Shown: positions 44,985 to 53,689 of the stretch, piece by piece
Position numbering within the stretch: the first letter of the stretch is position 1
Layout: every line of letters starts with the position of its first letter
NCBI GenBank assembly: GCA_002376235.1
Contig: DFNX01000016.1
Location: 558,001-622,000 of the forward strand
Length of the DNA stretch: 64,000 nucleotides
Source: Neorhizobium sp. UBA3556
GTDB taxonomy: Bacteria; Pseudomonadota; Alphaproteobacteria; Rhizobiales; Rhizobiaceae
Direction of reading: 5' to 3'
Position numbers and translations under genes: made by a program
Notes under the pieces: generated by a model
Told to the model about the DNA's origin: nothing
Databases searched by the model: none
Seen by the model: the letters and a program-made list of their open reading frames with translations, nothing else

Positions 44985-45827
44985 CTAGCGCGGAACGGCA
45001 GGGCACGGATCCTGCTGCGTCTTGAGGAGCTCCAGCTTCACCAAGCTGCCCTCCAGCGAAAAATCACCGTAATCCATGGTCAGATCACGGGTGATGCCGT
45101 TTTCGTAGAGCTTGAACGACATATTGTAGACCGGCATCGGATCGCCGGCGGCTCCGTCATTGAAATAGGCGATCGTCACCGGCCAGTAGGGCGCTTTGGC
45201 GAATTCGCCGGCCGCACCGGCTTCGGCATCGCCTTTTTCCGGCGCTTCTGCTTTGCCGATAACCGTCGAAGTCAACAGGGCCTGATCACCGTTTTCCGAA
45301 CCATCGAAAACACGCGTCTCGAAGATACGATTGTTGTCCTTGGCCTGCTGAATGATGTCGAGCATGTGGCTGGTCGGAAAAGCACTGGCCGGCAGATCCA
45401 CTTCTCGGCCGTTTGCGCCCTGCAACTCGACCTTGACCCCGCCTTCGCTCTGGCTGGCATCACCGCTCACGCTCTTGTCGAGCTGTTCATCCGTGTAGGA
45501 TTTCGTCTCGAAATGAAATTGCTTCGCGGAAAGATCTTCGAACGTCTTGGTTTGCTGGTCGCTGACCCGGGTCTCTTCACCCGTGCTGATCTTGGTCACG
45601 AGGCGGAAATTGGTCGTGAACCCGGTGCAGGCAGAGCCATTGAATTCATAGACCATACGGCCGAACATACCTTCGATACCCGACCGCTCAGACGCATCCT
45701 TGAGCTTCAGGTCATAGACCGCCCGGTGAGGAATAAGCAGGCGCGCAGTACTATCGGCGCTGATCGGCGCAGCGGAGGCGACACCGGCACTGGTGACAAG
45801 GAACAGCGCGAGGCTCGTGCGCAGCAT
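44985..45827 (-). CDS. eipB: EipB-family periplasmic envelope-integrity protein (DUF1849)
   Basis: In Brucella, EipB is a periplasmic beta-spiral protein needed for envelope integrity and virulence, conserved across Rhizobiales. The 280-residue product has a signal peptide (about 1-19, ending ASA), the N-terminal LLIPHRAVYDLKL block and two cysteines, in GSACTGF and QDPCPAVPR, that match the disulfide of the Brucella protein. AGGAGA precedes ATG 45827. It is divergent from the RidA-like gene. Confidence 0.9.
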   Translation of the reverse strand: MLRTSLALFLVTSAGVASAAPISADSTARLLIPHRAVYDLKLKDASERSGIEGMFGRMVYEFNGSACTGFTTNFRLVTKISTGEETRVSDQQTKTFEDLSAKQFHFETKSYTDEQLDKSVSGDASQSEGGVKVELQGANGREVDLPASAFPTSHMLDIIQQAKDNNRIFETRVFDGSENGDQALLTSTVIGKAEAPEKGDAEAGAAGEFAKAPYWPVTIAYFNDGAAGDPMPVYNMSFKLYENGITRDLTMDYGDFSLEGSLVKLELLKTQQDPCPAVPR

Positions 45828-45936
45828 TCATATTCTCCTGTTGGACTCGGGCGCGGGTGTTATAAGAACGCCATCAGCCAAGGTTATGACCTTGATGAAG
45901 GATTTTTGTACGCTTGACAACAAACCGGAGACCGAA

Positions 45937-46407
45937 ATGTCCGATGCCATCGAAAGCCGCCTGAAGGAACTTGGAATTACCCTCCCCGTGGCAGCGGCGC
46001 CCGCCGCCAACTACGTATCCTATGTCATCAGTGGCAACATGCTTTACATCTCCGGACAGTTGCCGACTGAAAATGGCAAGCTTGAGATCAAGGGCCTGGT
46101 CGGCAGTGACGTCGACGTGGCAACGGCGAGCCGCGCGGCCGAGCTATGCGCCATCAACATCCTGTCGCAGGCGAAGGCGGCACTCGACGGCGACCTCGGC
46201 AAGATCAAGCGCATCGTCAAGCTGTCGAGCTTTGTCGCCTCTGCTCCCGGCTTCACCGATCAGCATATCGTCACCAACGGCGCATCGAACCTGATTGCAA
46301 ACGTCCTGGGCGAAGCCGGCAAGCATGCTCGCGCCGCCGTCGGCATGGCCGCCTTGCCGATGAACGCCGCGGTTGAGATCGAAGCCGTCATCGAGATCGA
46401 AGCATGA
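45937..46407 (+). CDS. RidA-family protein
   Basis: RidA/YjgF proteins hydrolyse reactive enamine/imine intermediates of amino-acid metabolism. The 156-residue protein is of the longer subgroup with an N-terminal extension; the conserved C-terminal region HARAAVGMAALPMNAAVEIEAVIEI carries the Arg expected in the active site. CGGAG precedes ATG 45937. It overlaps the glycerophosphodiesterase gene by 4 bp (ATGA). Enzyme specificity cannot be read from sequence. Confidence 0.9.
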   Translation: MSDAIESRLKELGITLPVAAAPAANYVSYVISGNMLYISGQLPTENGKLEIKGLVGSDVDVATASRAAELCAINILSQAKAALDGDLGKIKRIVKLSSFVASAPGFTDQHIVTNGASNLIANVLGEAGKHARAAVGMAALPMNAAVEIEAVIEIEA

Positions 46408-47132
46408 CTTCTGCATCCTGGATCAAGGATCTGCCGGTCGCGCATCGCGGCTACCATGACATGAACAAGGCCGTGTGGGAGAACACCCTTTCGGCCTTCG
46501 CCCGTGCGGCGGATGCCGGCTTTGCCATCGAGTGCGACCTGCAGCTTTCCGCTGACAGCATTCCGATGGTCTTCCACGACGACAAGCTGGAGCGCGTCTG
46601 CGGTATCAAGGGCGACGTGCGCGAACGCACGGCCTCTGAACTCGGCCTCCTTTCCATCGGCGGCACCGACGACAAGATCCCGACCTTGAAGCAGATGCTC
46701 AAACTGGTCGACGGGCGCGTACCTCTGGTAATCGAGTTGAAGGGCCGCACCACCGAAGAGGATGACGGCTTCGTCGATATCGTTCTCGAAGAGCTGGAAG
46801 GCTACAAGGGCAAAGTCGCGCTGATGAGCTTCGACCATCATCTGATCCGTGATTTGAAGAAGGCAGACTCCTCCTATCCGATCGGCCTCACCGCTGAAGG
46901 CAGCCAGCCGGAAAAGTTCTTCAAGCACGACGAAATGGCCCAGCTTGGGCTGGATTTCATCTCCTATCATTGGTCCGACCTGCCGAACAGCTTTGTCACC
47001 GCCCAGAGACAGGCCGGCATTGCACTGATTACCTGGACAGTCAGGGATGAAAATGCGCGCGAGGCTACCTATAAATATGCAGATCAGATGACGTTCGAAG
47101 GGTTTGACCCGCGCACGTCGCCCACTGCATAA
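46404..47132 (+). CDS. Glycerophosphodiester phosphodiesterase
   Basis: Splits deacylated phospholipids into glycerol 3-phosphate and an alcohol. The 242-residue TIM-barrel protein has the catalytic motifs AHRGYH (13-18), ENT, IECDLQLSADSIPMVFHDDKLER with metal-binding Glu and Asp and second His, and ELKG. No signal peptide, so it is cytosolic (UgpQ-like). Coupled to the RidA-like gene by overlap, and 9 bp before the FemAB-like gene, suggesting a three-gene unit. Confidence 0.95.
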   Translation: MTSASWIKDLPVAHRGYHDMNKAVWENTLSAFARAADAGFAIECDLQLSADSIPMVFHDDKLERVCGIKGDVRERTASELGLLSIGGTDDKIPTLKQMLKLVDGRVPLVIELKGRTTEEDDGFVDIVLEELEGYKGKVALMSFDHHLIRDLKKADSSYPIGLTAEGSQPEKFFKHDEMAQLGLDFISYHWSDLPNSFVTAQRQAGIALITWTVRDENAREATYKYADQMTFEGFDPRTSPTA

Positions 47133-47141
47133 TTCAGGTAC

Positions 47142-48338
47142 ATGGCCGGTAATCTTTCAATCCGCATCGAACAATCCTTTGCCGCGATCAGCCCTGAAAG
47201 CTGGTCGCGGCTTGCGGGTGCCTCAAGGGCAAGTTCTTCCACCGAGATCCCCTACAATCCCTTTCTGTCGCATGCCTTCCTCTCTTCGCTTGAGGAATCC
47301 GGTTCGGCCACGGCCAAGACAGGCTGGCATGGGCATCACCTTCTTCTCGAAACCGAAGAAGGCACGCTGATTGGCGCAATTCCCGCCTACCTGAAAAGTC
47401 ATAGCCAGGGCGAATATGTCTTCGACCATGGTTGGGCCGACGCTTTCGAGCGGGCCGGCGGGCGCTATTACCCGAAACTGCAATGCGCCATTCCCTTCAC
47501 ACCGGCCACCGGCCCTCGCCTGCTGGTCGCCTCCGGTTACGATCGCGAGATGATGCAGGCAACACTTGCCGCAAGCCTCCAGGAGGTGACACGGCAACTC
47601 GGAATATCGTCGGCGCATGTAACCTTCTTAGCTGAAAACGAGATCGAGGCATTCGAAGAAGCCGACTACCTACACCGGACCGACCAGCAATTTCATTTCA
47701 TCAACGAAGGCTATGCCGATCACGACGCATTCCTCGAAACGCTGGCGTCACGCAAACGCAAGGCGCTGAAGAAGGAACGCCGCGCCGCACTGGAGAATGG
47801 CATCTCGATAGACTGGCTGACCGGCGCCGACCTGACCGAGGATATCTGGGACCAGTTCTTCGCCTTCTATATGGATACCGGTGGCCGCAAATGGGGCAGG
47901 CCATACCTGACGCGCAGCTTCTATTCGCTGATCGGCAGCCGCATGGCCGATGACATTCTGCTGGTCATGGCAAAACGCGATGGCCGCTACGTCGCCGGCG
48001 CGATCAACTTTATCGGCGGCGACACCCTCTATGGCAGGCATTGGGGCTGTATCGAGGATCATCCCTTCCTGCATTTCGAAGTCTGCTACCATCAAGCTAT
48101 CGATTTTGCGCTTGCCAAGGGGTTGAAGCGCGTCGAGGCTGGCGCACAGGGCGAGCACAAGCTCGCTCGCGGTTATCTACCCGTCACCACCCATTCCATG
48201 CACTACATCGCCCATCCGGGCCTGCGCCGCGCGATTTCCGACTATCTGGAACGGGAGCGACAGGAGGTAGATGGCATGAACGAATACCTGTCCGAGCACA
48301 GCCCTTTCCGAAAAGGCGAGCGGCAGCGGGATGACTGA
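47142..48338 (+). CDS. FemAB/GNAT-like protein (PF04339 group)
   Basis: A 398-residue protein of the peptidogalycan/FemAB-like GNAT superfamily (formerly DUF482). Conserved blocks are NPFLSHAFLSSLEESGSA near residue 40, then KSHSQGEYVFDHGWADA, LASRKRKALKKERRAA and a GNAT core with GAINFIGGDTLYGRHWGC. The acceptor molecule is unknown. It is probably co-transcribed with the preceding gene. A palindromic intergenic repeat follows it. Confidence 0.88.
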   Translation: MAGNLSIRIEQSFAAISPESWSRLAGASRASSSTEIPYNPFLSHAFLSSLEESGSATAKTGWHGHHLLLETEEGTLIGAIPAYLKSHSQGEYVFDHGWADAFERAGGRYYPKLQCAIPFTPATGPRLLVASGYDREMMQATLAASLQEVTRQLGISSAHVTFLAENEIEAFEEADYLHRTDQQFHFINEGYADHDAFLETLASRKRKALKKERRAALENGISIDWLTGADLTEDIWDQFFAFYMDTGGRKWGRPYLTRSFYSLIGSRMADDILLVMAKRDGRYVAGAINFIGGDTLYGRHWGCIEDHPFLHFEVCYHQAIDFALAKGLKRVEAGAQGEHKLARGYLPVTTHSMHYIAHPGLRRAISDYLERERQEVDGMNEYLSEHSPFRKGERQRDD

Positions 48339-48343
48339 CTAAA

Positions 48344-48440
48344 GCAATTCCAGCAAAAGTGGGAACCGGTTTTGCGTCCGGAATTGCGTTGAGAAAGGAA
48401 CAGAGCGGCTTCGCGTCTCGAAGAGATGCGGGAACGCTCT
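48344..48440. repeat. Rhizobial-type intergenic palindromic repeat
   Basis: Two nested inverted repeats: GCAATTCC (48344-48351) with GGAATTGC (48380-48387), and AGAGCG (48402-48407) with CGCTCT (48435-48440). The arrangement matches, from memory, a dispersed non-coding element found in many copies in Rhizobium/Agrobacterium genomes. It fills the gap before the HIT gene. Confidence 0.75.
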
Positions 48441-48460
48441 AAAGATTAGGAGAGGACTTC

Positions 48461-48883
48461 ATGAGCTACGACGACAACAACATCTTCGCAAAGATCCTAC
48501 GCGGCGAAATTCCCTGCCACCGCGTTTACGAGGATGCCGACACACTGGCTTTCATGGATGTCATGCCGCAATCACCGGGTCACCTGCTGGTGATACCTAA
48601 GACGCCCTCCCGCAATATTCTCGACGCAGACCCGGCGACCTTGTCCAAGGTGATCCCGATCGTCCAAAAGCTTGCCAATGCAGCCAAGGATGCGTTCGAC
48701 GCCGACGGTATCACGGTCACGCAGTTCAACGAACAGGCCGCCGGCCAGACCGTCTATCATCTGCATTTCCACATCATCCCGCGCTACGAAGGTGCCGGCC
48801 TGAAGCCGCATTCGGGCCAGATGGAAGACCATGGCGTGCTCGCCGCCAACGCCAAAAAGGTCGTTGACGCGCTCGGCGCCTGA
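48461..48883 (+). CDS. HIT-family hydrolase (Hint-like)
   Basis: HIT proteins are nucleotide hydrolases or transferases such as Hint, which cleaves AMP-lysine-type adducts. The 140-residue protein has the histidine triad in YHLHFHIIPRYEG (about 97-109) and the N-terminal NIFAKILRGEIPCHRVYEDAD typical of the Hint branch. A strong GGAGAGGA precedes ATG 48461. It is convergent with the azlCD genes, ending on the neighbouring base. Confidence 0.95.
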   Translation: MSYDDNNIFAKILRGEIPCHRVYEDADTLAFMDVMPQSPGHLLVIPKTPSRNILDADPATLSKVIPIVQKLANAAKDAFDADGITVTQFNEQAAGQTVYHLHFHIIPRYEGAGLKPHSGQMEDHGVLAANAKKVVDALGA

Positions 48884-49222
48884 TCAGGTTTTCAGCAGAA
48901 ACAGACCGGCAACGAGAATGGCGATCGGCACGATGACGCCGACCGCCACCTTCTTGCCTGTCGCCAGAAAGACGCAAAAACCGATACCGGCCGCAGAGAG
49001 CCGAAGCCAGAGCGGCGAATCGGCCAACACACCGGTCGGGAAGACGATCAGTTTGGCGGTGACGGCCATAACGAGCGCGGTTGCAACGGCCCTCACCCAG
49101 CTTAGCGCCTCGGATTCTTCATTGAGCCGGTTACCGGCCAGAACGCCGAGCCAGCGCCAGAAGTCGGTAGCGATGAAGCCGGCAACGATGATCAGGATAT
49201 AGGTCCAGTATTCCTCAAGCAT
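48884..49222 (-). CDS. azlD: AzlD-family branched-chain amino-acid exporter subunit
   Basis: Small subunit of the AzlCD/YgaZH-type exporter of branched-chain amino acids. About 112 residues with four hydrophobic segments, characteristic of AzlD. Start is either ATG 49222 (TGATG with the azlC stop) or GTG 49225 (4-bp overlap); I report the ATG. Pairing with azlC, in the same order as in known systems, supports the call. The exported compound is inferred from the family only. Confidence 0.9.
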   Translation of the reverse strand: MLEEYWTYILIIVAGFIATDFWRWLGVLAGNRLNEESEALSWVRAVATALVMAVTAKLIVFPTGVLADSPLWLRLSAAGIGFCVFLATGKKVAVGVIVPIAILVAGLFLLKT

Positions 49223-49971
49223 CACGCCGCATCCTCGATGGCGCGTTGACGCTGTCGCCGATATCGGTCGATGACATACGCAACGGTTCCGCCGCCAAGG
49301 CCGGCAATCAGCACATCGAATTGCGGTGCAACAAGCGCCATGAGTGGCCCTGCGACGATGCCGATGATGAAGGCGAGCTTCACCACGAACTGCCTGGAAC
49401 TAGCCCAGATCGACGAGATGAAATAGACCGGCGTCAGCATGAAGAGCGCGCCGGCGACGACCGGAGGAAACTGCGAAACGATACCGTAGCTGATGCCAAC
49501 GATCGCCGCATTGCTGCAGGTGAGCGTGAGGCCGAACCCGGCGAAGAAAGCAACTCGGTGCCGACGCGGCACATCACGAAGATGCGTCGTAGCAAAGACC
49601 CAGGACGTGATCGCAATGAAATGCGACAGAAACAGGAGCAGCCAGACCGGTGTCTTCTGAGTTCTCATTTCCGGCACGATGGACGCCACCATCGGCATCA
49701 TTCGGATGGCAGACAGGGTCACGGCAAGAAATGAGGCGACGATATTGGCACCGCCGAGCATAGAGCCGACAAGGATCATCTGCGAGGGCAGAGCCCAGAC
49801 GCCGAGCGTCATGATCACGGCTTCGGAGCGTGTCAGTCCCGCCTGCAGCGCGAATGCGGCAAATCCGACATAGGACGTCATCAGGATGATGGCAGGAAGC
49901 GAGATGACGCCACGCATGCCCGTCAGGAACCATTTCAAGTTTCCGGGCTCTTTGCGCTGCTCTGCAGACAT
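49222..49971 (-). CDS. azlC: AzlC-family branched-chain amino-acid exporter subunit
   Basis: Large subunit of the AzlCD exporter. The protein of about 249 residues has around seven membrane segments, beginning with MRGVISLPAIILMTSYVGFAAFA-like sequence (about 19-45) containing the family's conserved glycine-rich turns, and SAIRMMPMVASIVPEM. I chose ATG 49971, with GGAATG a few bases upstream. It and azlD are transcribed away from clpA's terminator region. Confidence 0.9.
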   Translation of the reverse strand: MSAEQRKEPGNLKWFLTGMRGVISLPAIILMTSYVGFAAFALQAGLTRSEAVIMTLGVWALPSQMILVGSMLGGANIVASFLAVTLSAIRMMPMVASIVPEMRTQKTPVWLLLFLSHFIAITSWVFATTHLRDVPRRHRVAFFAGFGLTLTCSNAAIVGISYGIVSQFPPVVAGALFMLTPVYFISSIWASSRQFVVKLAFIIGIVAGPLMALVAPQFDVLIAGLGGGTVAYVIDRYRRQRQRAIEDAA

Positions 49972-50012
49972 AGGCATTCCATTTGCTGTTGATCGAATAT
50001 GCCTACAAACAC

Positions 50013-50041
50013 AAAGATGCCGGGACAAGCCCGGCATCTTT
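50013..50041 (-). terminator. Hairpin terminator after clpA
   Basis: Perfect 12-bp stem (AAAGATGCCGGG / CCCGGCATCTTT) with a 5-nt loop, 22 bp behind the clpA stop. On the minus strand it is followed by the weak T-tract TTTGTGTTTG. Confidence 0.75.
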
Positions 50042-50063
50042 CATTCAATCGATATGAAGTCTA

Positions 50064-52598
50064 TTACTTCGCTTTCGGCACCCGCGGAACGGTGCTGCCC
50101 TTGCGTGGCTTCGGCGCATCTTCGGCGATCACATCGCCGTCGTCATCCGCCTTGGCCTTGGCTGCAGCGCCCTTGCCGCCATCCTTGCCCTTGGGTGAGG
50201 ACTTCTTGGCGGTCTTGGGCTTGGCAACCTTGGCCTTTGCCTCTTCGGCGGCCTCTTCCACCTCGGCCTCCGGCTTCGGCTTCACCGGCACGGCTTCCGG
50301 AATGGAATCCAGCACCAACTTGTCCTTGCCGTTTTCGTCCTTGCCGACCGTGACACGGACCACACCACCCTTGCGCAGAGCCCCGAACAGGATCTCGTTG
50401 GCAAGCGGCTTCTTGATGTATTCCTGGATCACGCGGGAAAGCGGGCGAGCGCCCATCTTCTCGTCGTAACCCTTATCGGACAGCCAGGCGACCGCATCCT
50501 CATGCAGGTCGAACGTGACATTGCGTTCGGACAACTGGGTTTCCAGCTGCATGACGAACTTCTGCACGACCTGATGAATGACGGCCGTCGGCAGCGGCGC
50601 GAACGGGATCGTCGCATCGAGACGGTTGCGGAATTCCGGCGTGAACAGGCGGTTCAAGGCCTCTTCGTCTTCGCCGGTGCGCTTGGAGGAACCGAAGCCG
50701 AAGGCGGCCTTGGCCATTTCCGAAGCGCCCGCATTGGTCGTCATGATCAGGATGACGTTGCGGAAGTCGATCTTCTTGCCGTTGTGGTCGGTCAGCGAAC
50801 CGTGGTCCATGACCTGCAGCAGGATATTATAGATATCCGGATGCGCCTTCTCGATTTCGTCGAGAAGCAGCACGCTGTGCGGATGCTGATCGACCTGATC
50901 GGTCAGAAGACCGCCCTGATCGAAGCCGACATAACCGGGAGGTGCACCAAGCAGTCTGGAGACCGTGTGGCGTTCCATATATTCCGACATGTCGAAACGC
51001 AGCAGTTCCACGCCGAGCGAGGCCGCAAGCTGCTTGGCCACTTCCGTCTTGCCGACGCCGGTCGGGCCGGAAAAGACATAGGAACCGATAGGCTTGTTCG
51101 GCTCGCGAAGGCCAGCACGCGCCAGCTTGATCGCGGTCGAAAGCGCTTCAATTGCTGCATCCTGACCATAGACGACAGACCGCAATTCCTTTTCCAGATT
51201 GGCGAGGACAGCCTCGTCATCTTTGGAAACGGTTTTCGGCGGTATCCGCGCCATCGTCGCGATGGTTGCCTCGATCTCCTTCTCGGTGATCAGCTTGCGG
51301 CGCTTGGAGGCAGGCAGCAGCATCTGCGCCGCACCGGTTTCGTCGATCACGTCGATCGCCTTGTCCGGCAGTTTGCGGTCAGAGATGTAGCGGGCCGACA
51401 ATTCGACGGCCGACTTGATCGCCTCGTTAGTGTAGCGAAGCTTGTGATAGTCCTCGAAATAGGGCTTCAGGCCCTTCATGATCTCGATCGCATCGATAAT
51501 CGAAGGCTCGTTGACGTCGATCTTCTGGAAGCGGCGAACCAGCGCACGGTCCTTTTCAAAGAACTGGCGGTATTCCTTGTAGGTGGTCGAACCGATGCAG
51601 CGGATCTGCCCGGAGGACAGAGCCGGCTTCAACAGGTTGGACGCATCCATGGCGCCGCCGGATGTTGCACCGGCACCGATGACGGTGTGGATCTCGTCGA
51701 TGAACAGAACCGCACCCGGAAAATCTTCCAGTTCCTTGACGACCTGCTTCAGACGCTCTTCGAAGTCACCGCGATAACGGGTGCCGGCGAGCAGCGTCCC
51801 CATGTCGAGCGAGAAGATCGTCGCATCAGCAAGTGCTTCCGGCACCTTGCCTTCAACGATACGCTTGGCGAGACCTTCAGCGATCGCAGTCTTGCCCACG
51901 CCCGGATCACCCACATAAAGCGGATTGTTCTTGGAGCGACGGCACAGGACCTGGATCGTCCGATTGACTTCCGAATGGCGACCAATCAGCGGATCGATGC
52001 GACCATCCTTGGCCTTGTCGTTCAGATTGACGCAATAGGCCTTGAGCGCATCCTGAGGCTTCTTGGCTGCGCCATCTTCCGGCTCGCCGCCACGCAAAGG
52101 CTTGGCCTCCGACTCCGGCTCTTCGGAACCGCGCGGCGTACGGGACTGGGAGGAACCCGGGCGCTTGCCGATACCGTGAGAGATGTAATTGACCGCGTCG
52201 TAACGGGTCATCTCCTGCTCCTGCAGGAAGAACGCAGCATGACTTTCGCGCTCGGCGAAGATCGCCACGAGCACATTGGCACCAGTTACTTCTTCACGAC
52301 CGGAAGACTGGACATGGATGACGGCCCGCTGAATGACACGCTGGAAGCCGGAGGTAGGCTTCGAGTCTTCGTCATAGCCGGTCACGAGGTTGGCAAGTTC
52401 GTTGTCGACATAGTCGGAAACGGTCTTGCGCAGGTTTTCAAGGTTGACGTTACAAGCGCCCATGACCGCCGCCGCATCCGCGTCATCAATCAACGCGAGA
52501 AGCAGATGTTCGAGCGTGGCATATTCGTGATGCCGCTCGTTGGCGAAGGTCAGTGCCTGATGCAGCGCCTTTTCAAGACTAGGCGAAAATGTGGGCAC
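50064..52598 (-). CDS. clpA: ATP-dependent protease ATPase subunit ClpA
   Basis: Unfoldase that feeds substrates, including N-end-rule proteins delivered by ClpS, into ClpP. The protein of about 845 residues has an N domain (about 1-145), an acidic/Pro linker (about 148-190), AAA-1 (Walker A GDPGVGKTAI) and AAA-2 (Walker A GPTGVGKTEV), with AAA-2 ending near residue 750. A Lys/Ala/Glu-rich tail of about 80 residues follows, absent from E. coli ClpA (758 aa). The start is GTG 52598, with GAGGAA about 7 nt upstream and the conserved N-terminus PTFSPSLEKALHQAL; clpS ends 10 bp upstream. Confidence 0.97.
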   Translation of the reverse strand: MPTFSPSLEKALHQALTFANERHHEYATLEHLLLALIDDADAAAVMGACNVNLENLRKTVSDYVDNELANLVTGYDEDSKPTSGFQRVIQRAVIHVQSSGREEVTGANVLVAIFAERESHAAFFLQEQEMTRYDAVNYISHGIGKRPGSSQSRTPRGSEEPESEAKPLRGGEPEDGAAKKPQDALKAYCVNLNDKAKDGRIDPLIGRHSEVNRTIQVLCRRSKNNPLYVGDPGVGKTAIAEGLAKRIVEGKVPEALADATIFSLDMGTLLAGTRYRGDFEERLKQVVKELEDFPGAVLFIDEIHTVIGAGATSGGAMDASNLLKPALSSGQIRCIGSTTYKEYRQFFEKDRALVRRFQKIDVNEPSIIDAIEIMKGLKPYFEDYHKLRYTNEAIKSAVELSARYISDRKLPDKAIDVIDETGAAQMLLPASKRRKLITEKEIEATIATMARIPPKTVSKDDEAVLANLEKELRSVVYGQDAAIEALSTAIKLARAGLREPNKPIGSYVFSGPTGVGKTEVAKQLAASLGVELLRFDMSEYMERHTVSRLLGAPPGYVGFDQGGLLTDQVDQHPHSVLLLDEIEKAHPDIYNILLQVMDHGSLTDHNGKKIDFRNVILIMTTNAGASEMAKAAFGFGSSKRTGEDEEALNRLFTPEFRNRLDATIPFAPLPTAVIHQVVQKFVMQLETQLSERNVTFDLHEDAVAWLSDKGYDEKMGARPLSRVIQEYIKKPLANEILFGALRKGGVVRVTVGKDENGKDKLVLDSIPEAVPVKPKPEAEVEEAAEEAKAKVAKPKTAKKSSPKGKDGGKGAAAKAKADDDGDVIAEDAPKPRKGSTVPRVPKAK

Positions 52599-52608
52599 GT
52601 CGGGTTCC

Positions 52609-52965
52609 TCACTTCTTTTCCATGACACATTGTAGCGGATGCTGATGCTGGCGGGCGAAATCCATGACCTGGCTCACCTTCGTTTCCGCTACTTCGTAGG
52701 TATAAATGCCGCATTCACCCACTCCATGGTTATGAACGTGGAGCATGATAAGTGTGGCAGCCTCCCTGTCCTTCTGAAAGAACCGCTCCAAGATATGAAT
52801 GACGAAGTCCATCGGGGTGTAGTCATCATTCAAAAGGAGTACGCGATACAGGTTCGGACGTTTCGTCTTGGGCTTGGTACGCGTGATGACCGAGGTTCCG
52901 CGGTTGGCGTTATCCCCGTCACCATCTTTTTCTTTTTCCATCGAGATCGGCAGTGCGATCATCAT
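52609..52965 (-). CDS. clpS: ClpS adaptor protein
   Basis: Adaptor that recognises N-degron substrates and hands them to ClpA. The 118-residue protein has a flexible, charged N-terminal extension (about 1-38) and the ClpS core: YRVLLLNDDYTPMDFVIHILERFF and the binding-pocket residues in MLHVHNHGVGECGIYTYEVAETK. GGGGA lies a few bases before ATG 52965; a second ATG follows directly. Many rhizobia have two clpS genes; this is the clpA-linked one. Confidence 0.96.
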   Translation of the reverse strand: MMIALPISMEKEKDGDGDNANRGTSVITRTKPKTKRPNLYRVLLLNDDYTPMDFVIHILERFFQKDREAATLIMLHVHNHGVGECGIYTYEVAETKVSQVMDFARQHQHPLQCVMEKK

Positions 52966-53299
52966 TCATCATCCCCAGGTGCCAGCGACCTTTTTGAACA
53001 TTGCGGTCTGCCGGACTCCAGTCTTACTAACTTAGTCCATTGGACACGGATTTTAAGCCCCCTTTGCGGCGGCGCAATCACTATTCCGCCAGAGAGCCGT
53101 CCAACCTGCAAAAATTAACAGCCATCAGCCCATCGGATGCAAACGCCGAGCAACTGCACCTGACGATTGTCAGTGACGAAGACATTAATGGCGGTGTGGG
53201 GTTAATCTCACAGAGACGACCGGACAAGGCCGCTCCCTATTAATGGGATCGCGATCACCACGTTACAAGAGGCGAATGCGAGAACGGCTTTTCCAAAGG
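52966..53299. other. Intergenic region upstream of clpS
   Basis: About 330 bp without a credible gene. Short open frames occur on the plus strand but lack ribosome-binding sites. It presumably contains the clpSA promoter; I could not assign -35/-10 boxes or a CIRCE or sigma-32 element with confidence. Confidence 0.4.
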
Positions 53300-53332
53300 C
53301 AGAAACAAAAAGCGGGCCAAAGCGGCCCGCTT
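53300..53332 (-). terminator. Terminator of the DUF3126 gene
   Basis: 9-bp stem (AAGCGGGCC / GGCCCGCTT) with a 5-nt loop, followed on the minus strand by TTTTTGTTTCTG. It sits 21 bp behind the DUF3126 stop. Confidence 0.88.
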
Positions 53333-53353
53333 GAATGCTTGTAGCACGAATGC

Positions 53354-53560
53354 TCAGTCGAGATCGACGTCGAGGATGGCCATCGAGAAATTGTAGGAAC
53401 GCTCGTCATCCTCGTCATCCACATAGACGACACCGAGAAACTCTTCGCCCAGATAGACTTCAGCCGAATCATCCTTGCGCGGCCGCGCCTTGACGACGAT
53501 CTGCGGGTTCAGAAGGCGCTTGAAATAAGCGTCGATCTTTTTGATTTCGTCGGGCTTCAC
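53354..53560 (-). CDS. DUF3126 small protein
   Basis: A 68-residue acidic protein typical of DUF3126: KPDEIKKIDAYFKRLLNPQIVVKARP-like N-terminus, then EVYLGEEFLGVVYVDDEDDERSYNFSMAILDVDL. The function is unknown; the fold looks alpha/beta, cytosolic. The start is GTG 53560, with CGGAG 7 nt upstream. It lies 130 bp downstream of cysE and has its own terminator. Confidence 0.88.
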   Translation of the reverse strand: MKPDEIKKIDAYFKRLLNPQIVVKARPRKDDSAEVYLGEEFLGVVYVDDEDDERSYNFSMAILDVDLD

Positions 53561-53689
53561 GACAATCTCCGTTTTCTATTCACGTTGCTGGGCTTGTTGC
53601 ATGCGACCGCGGCAAAAGTAAAGCCGACAAGCCATGGGCTTCCCGGCTTCGATATGTATTCCACCGGCGTTTATTTCACCGGCAGGAAC

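Noticed and set aside
50502..52625. A 707-codon open frame on the plus strand opposite clpA
   Set aside because: Antisense shadow of clpA, with Arg/Asp/His-rich composition typical of reverse-frame translation.
53040..53243. Short plus-strand open frame in the clpS-DUF3126 gap
   Set aside because: TTG start, no ribosome-binding site, and a composition that does not look like a protein.
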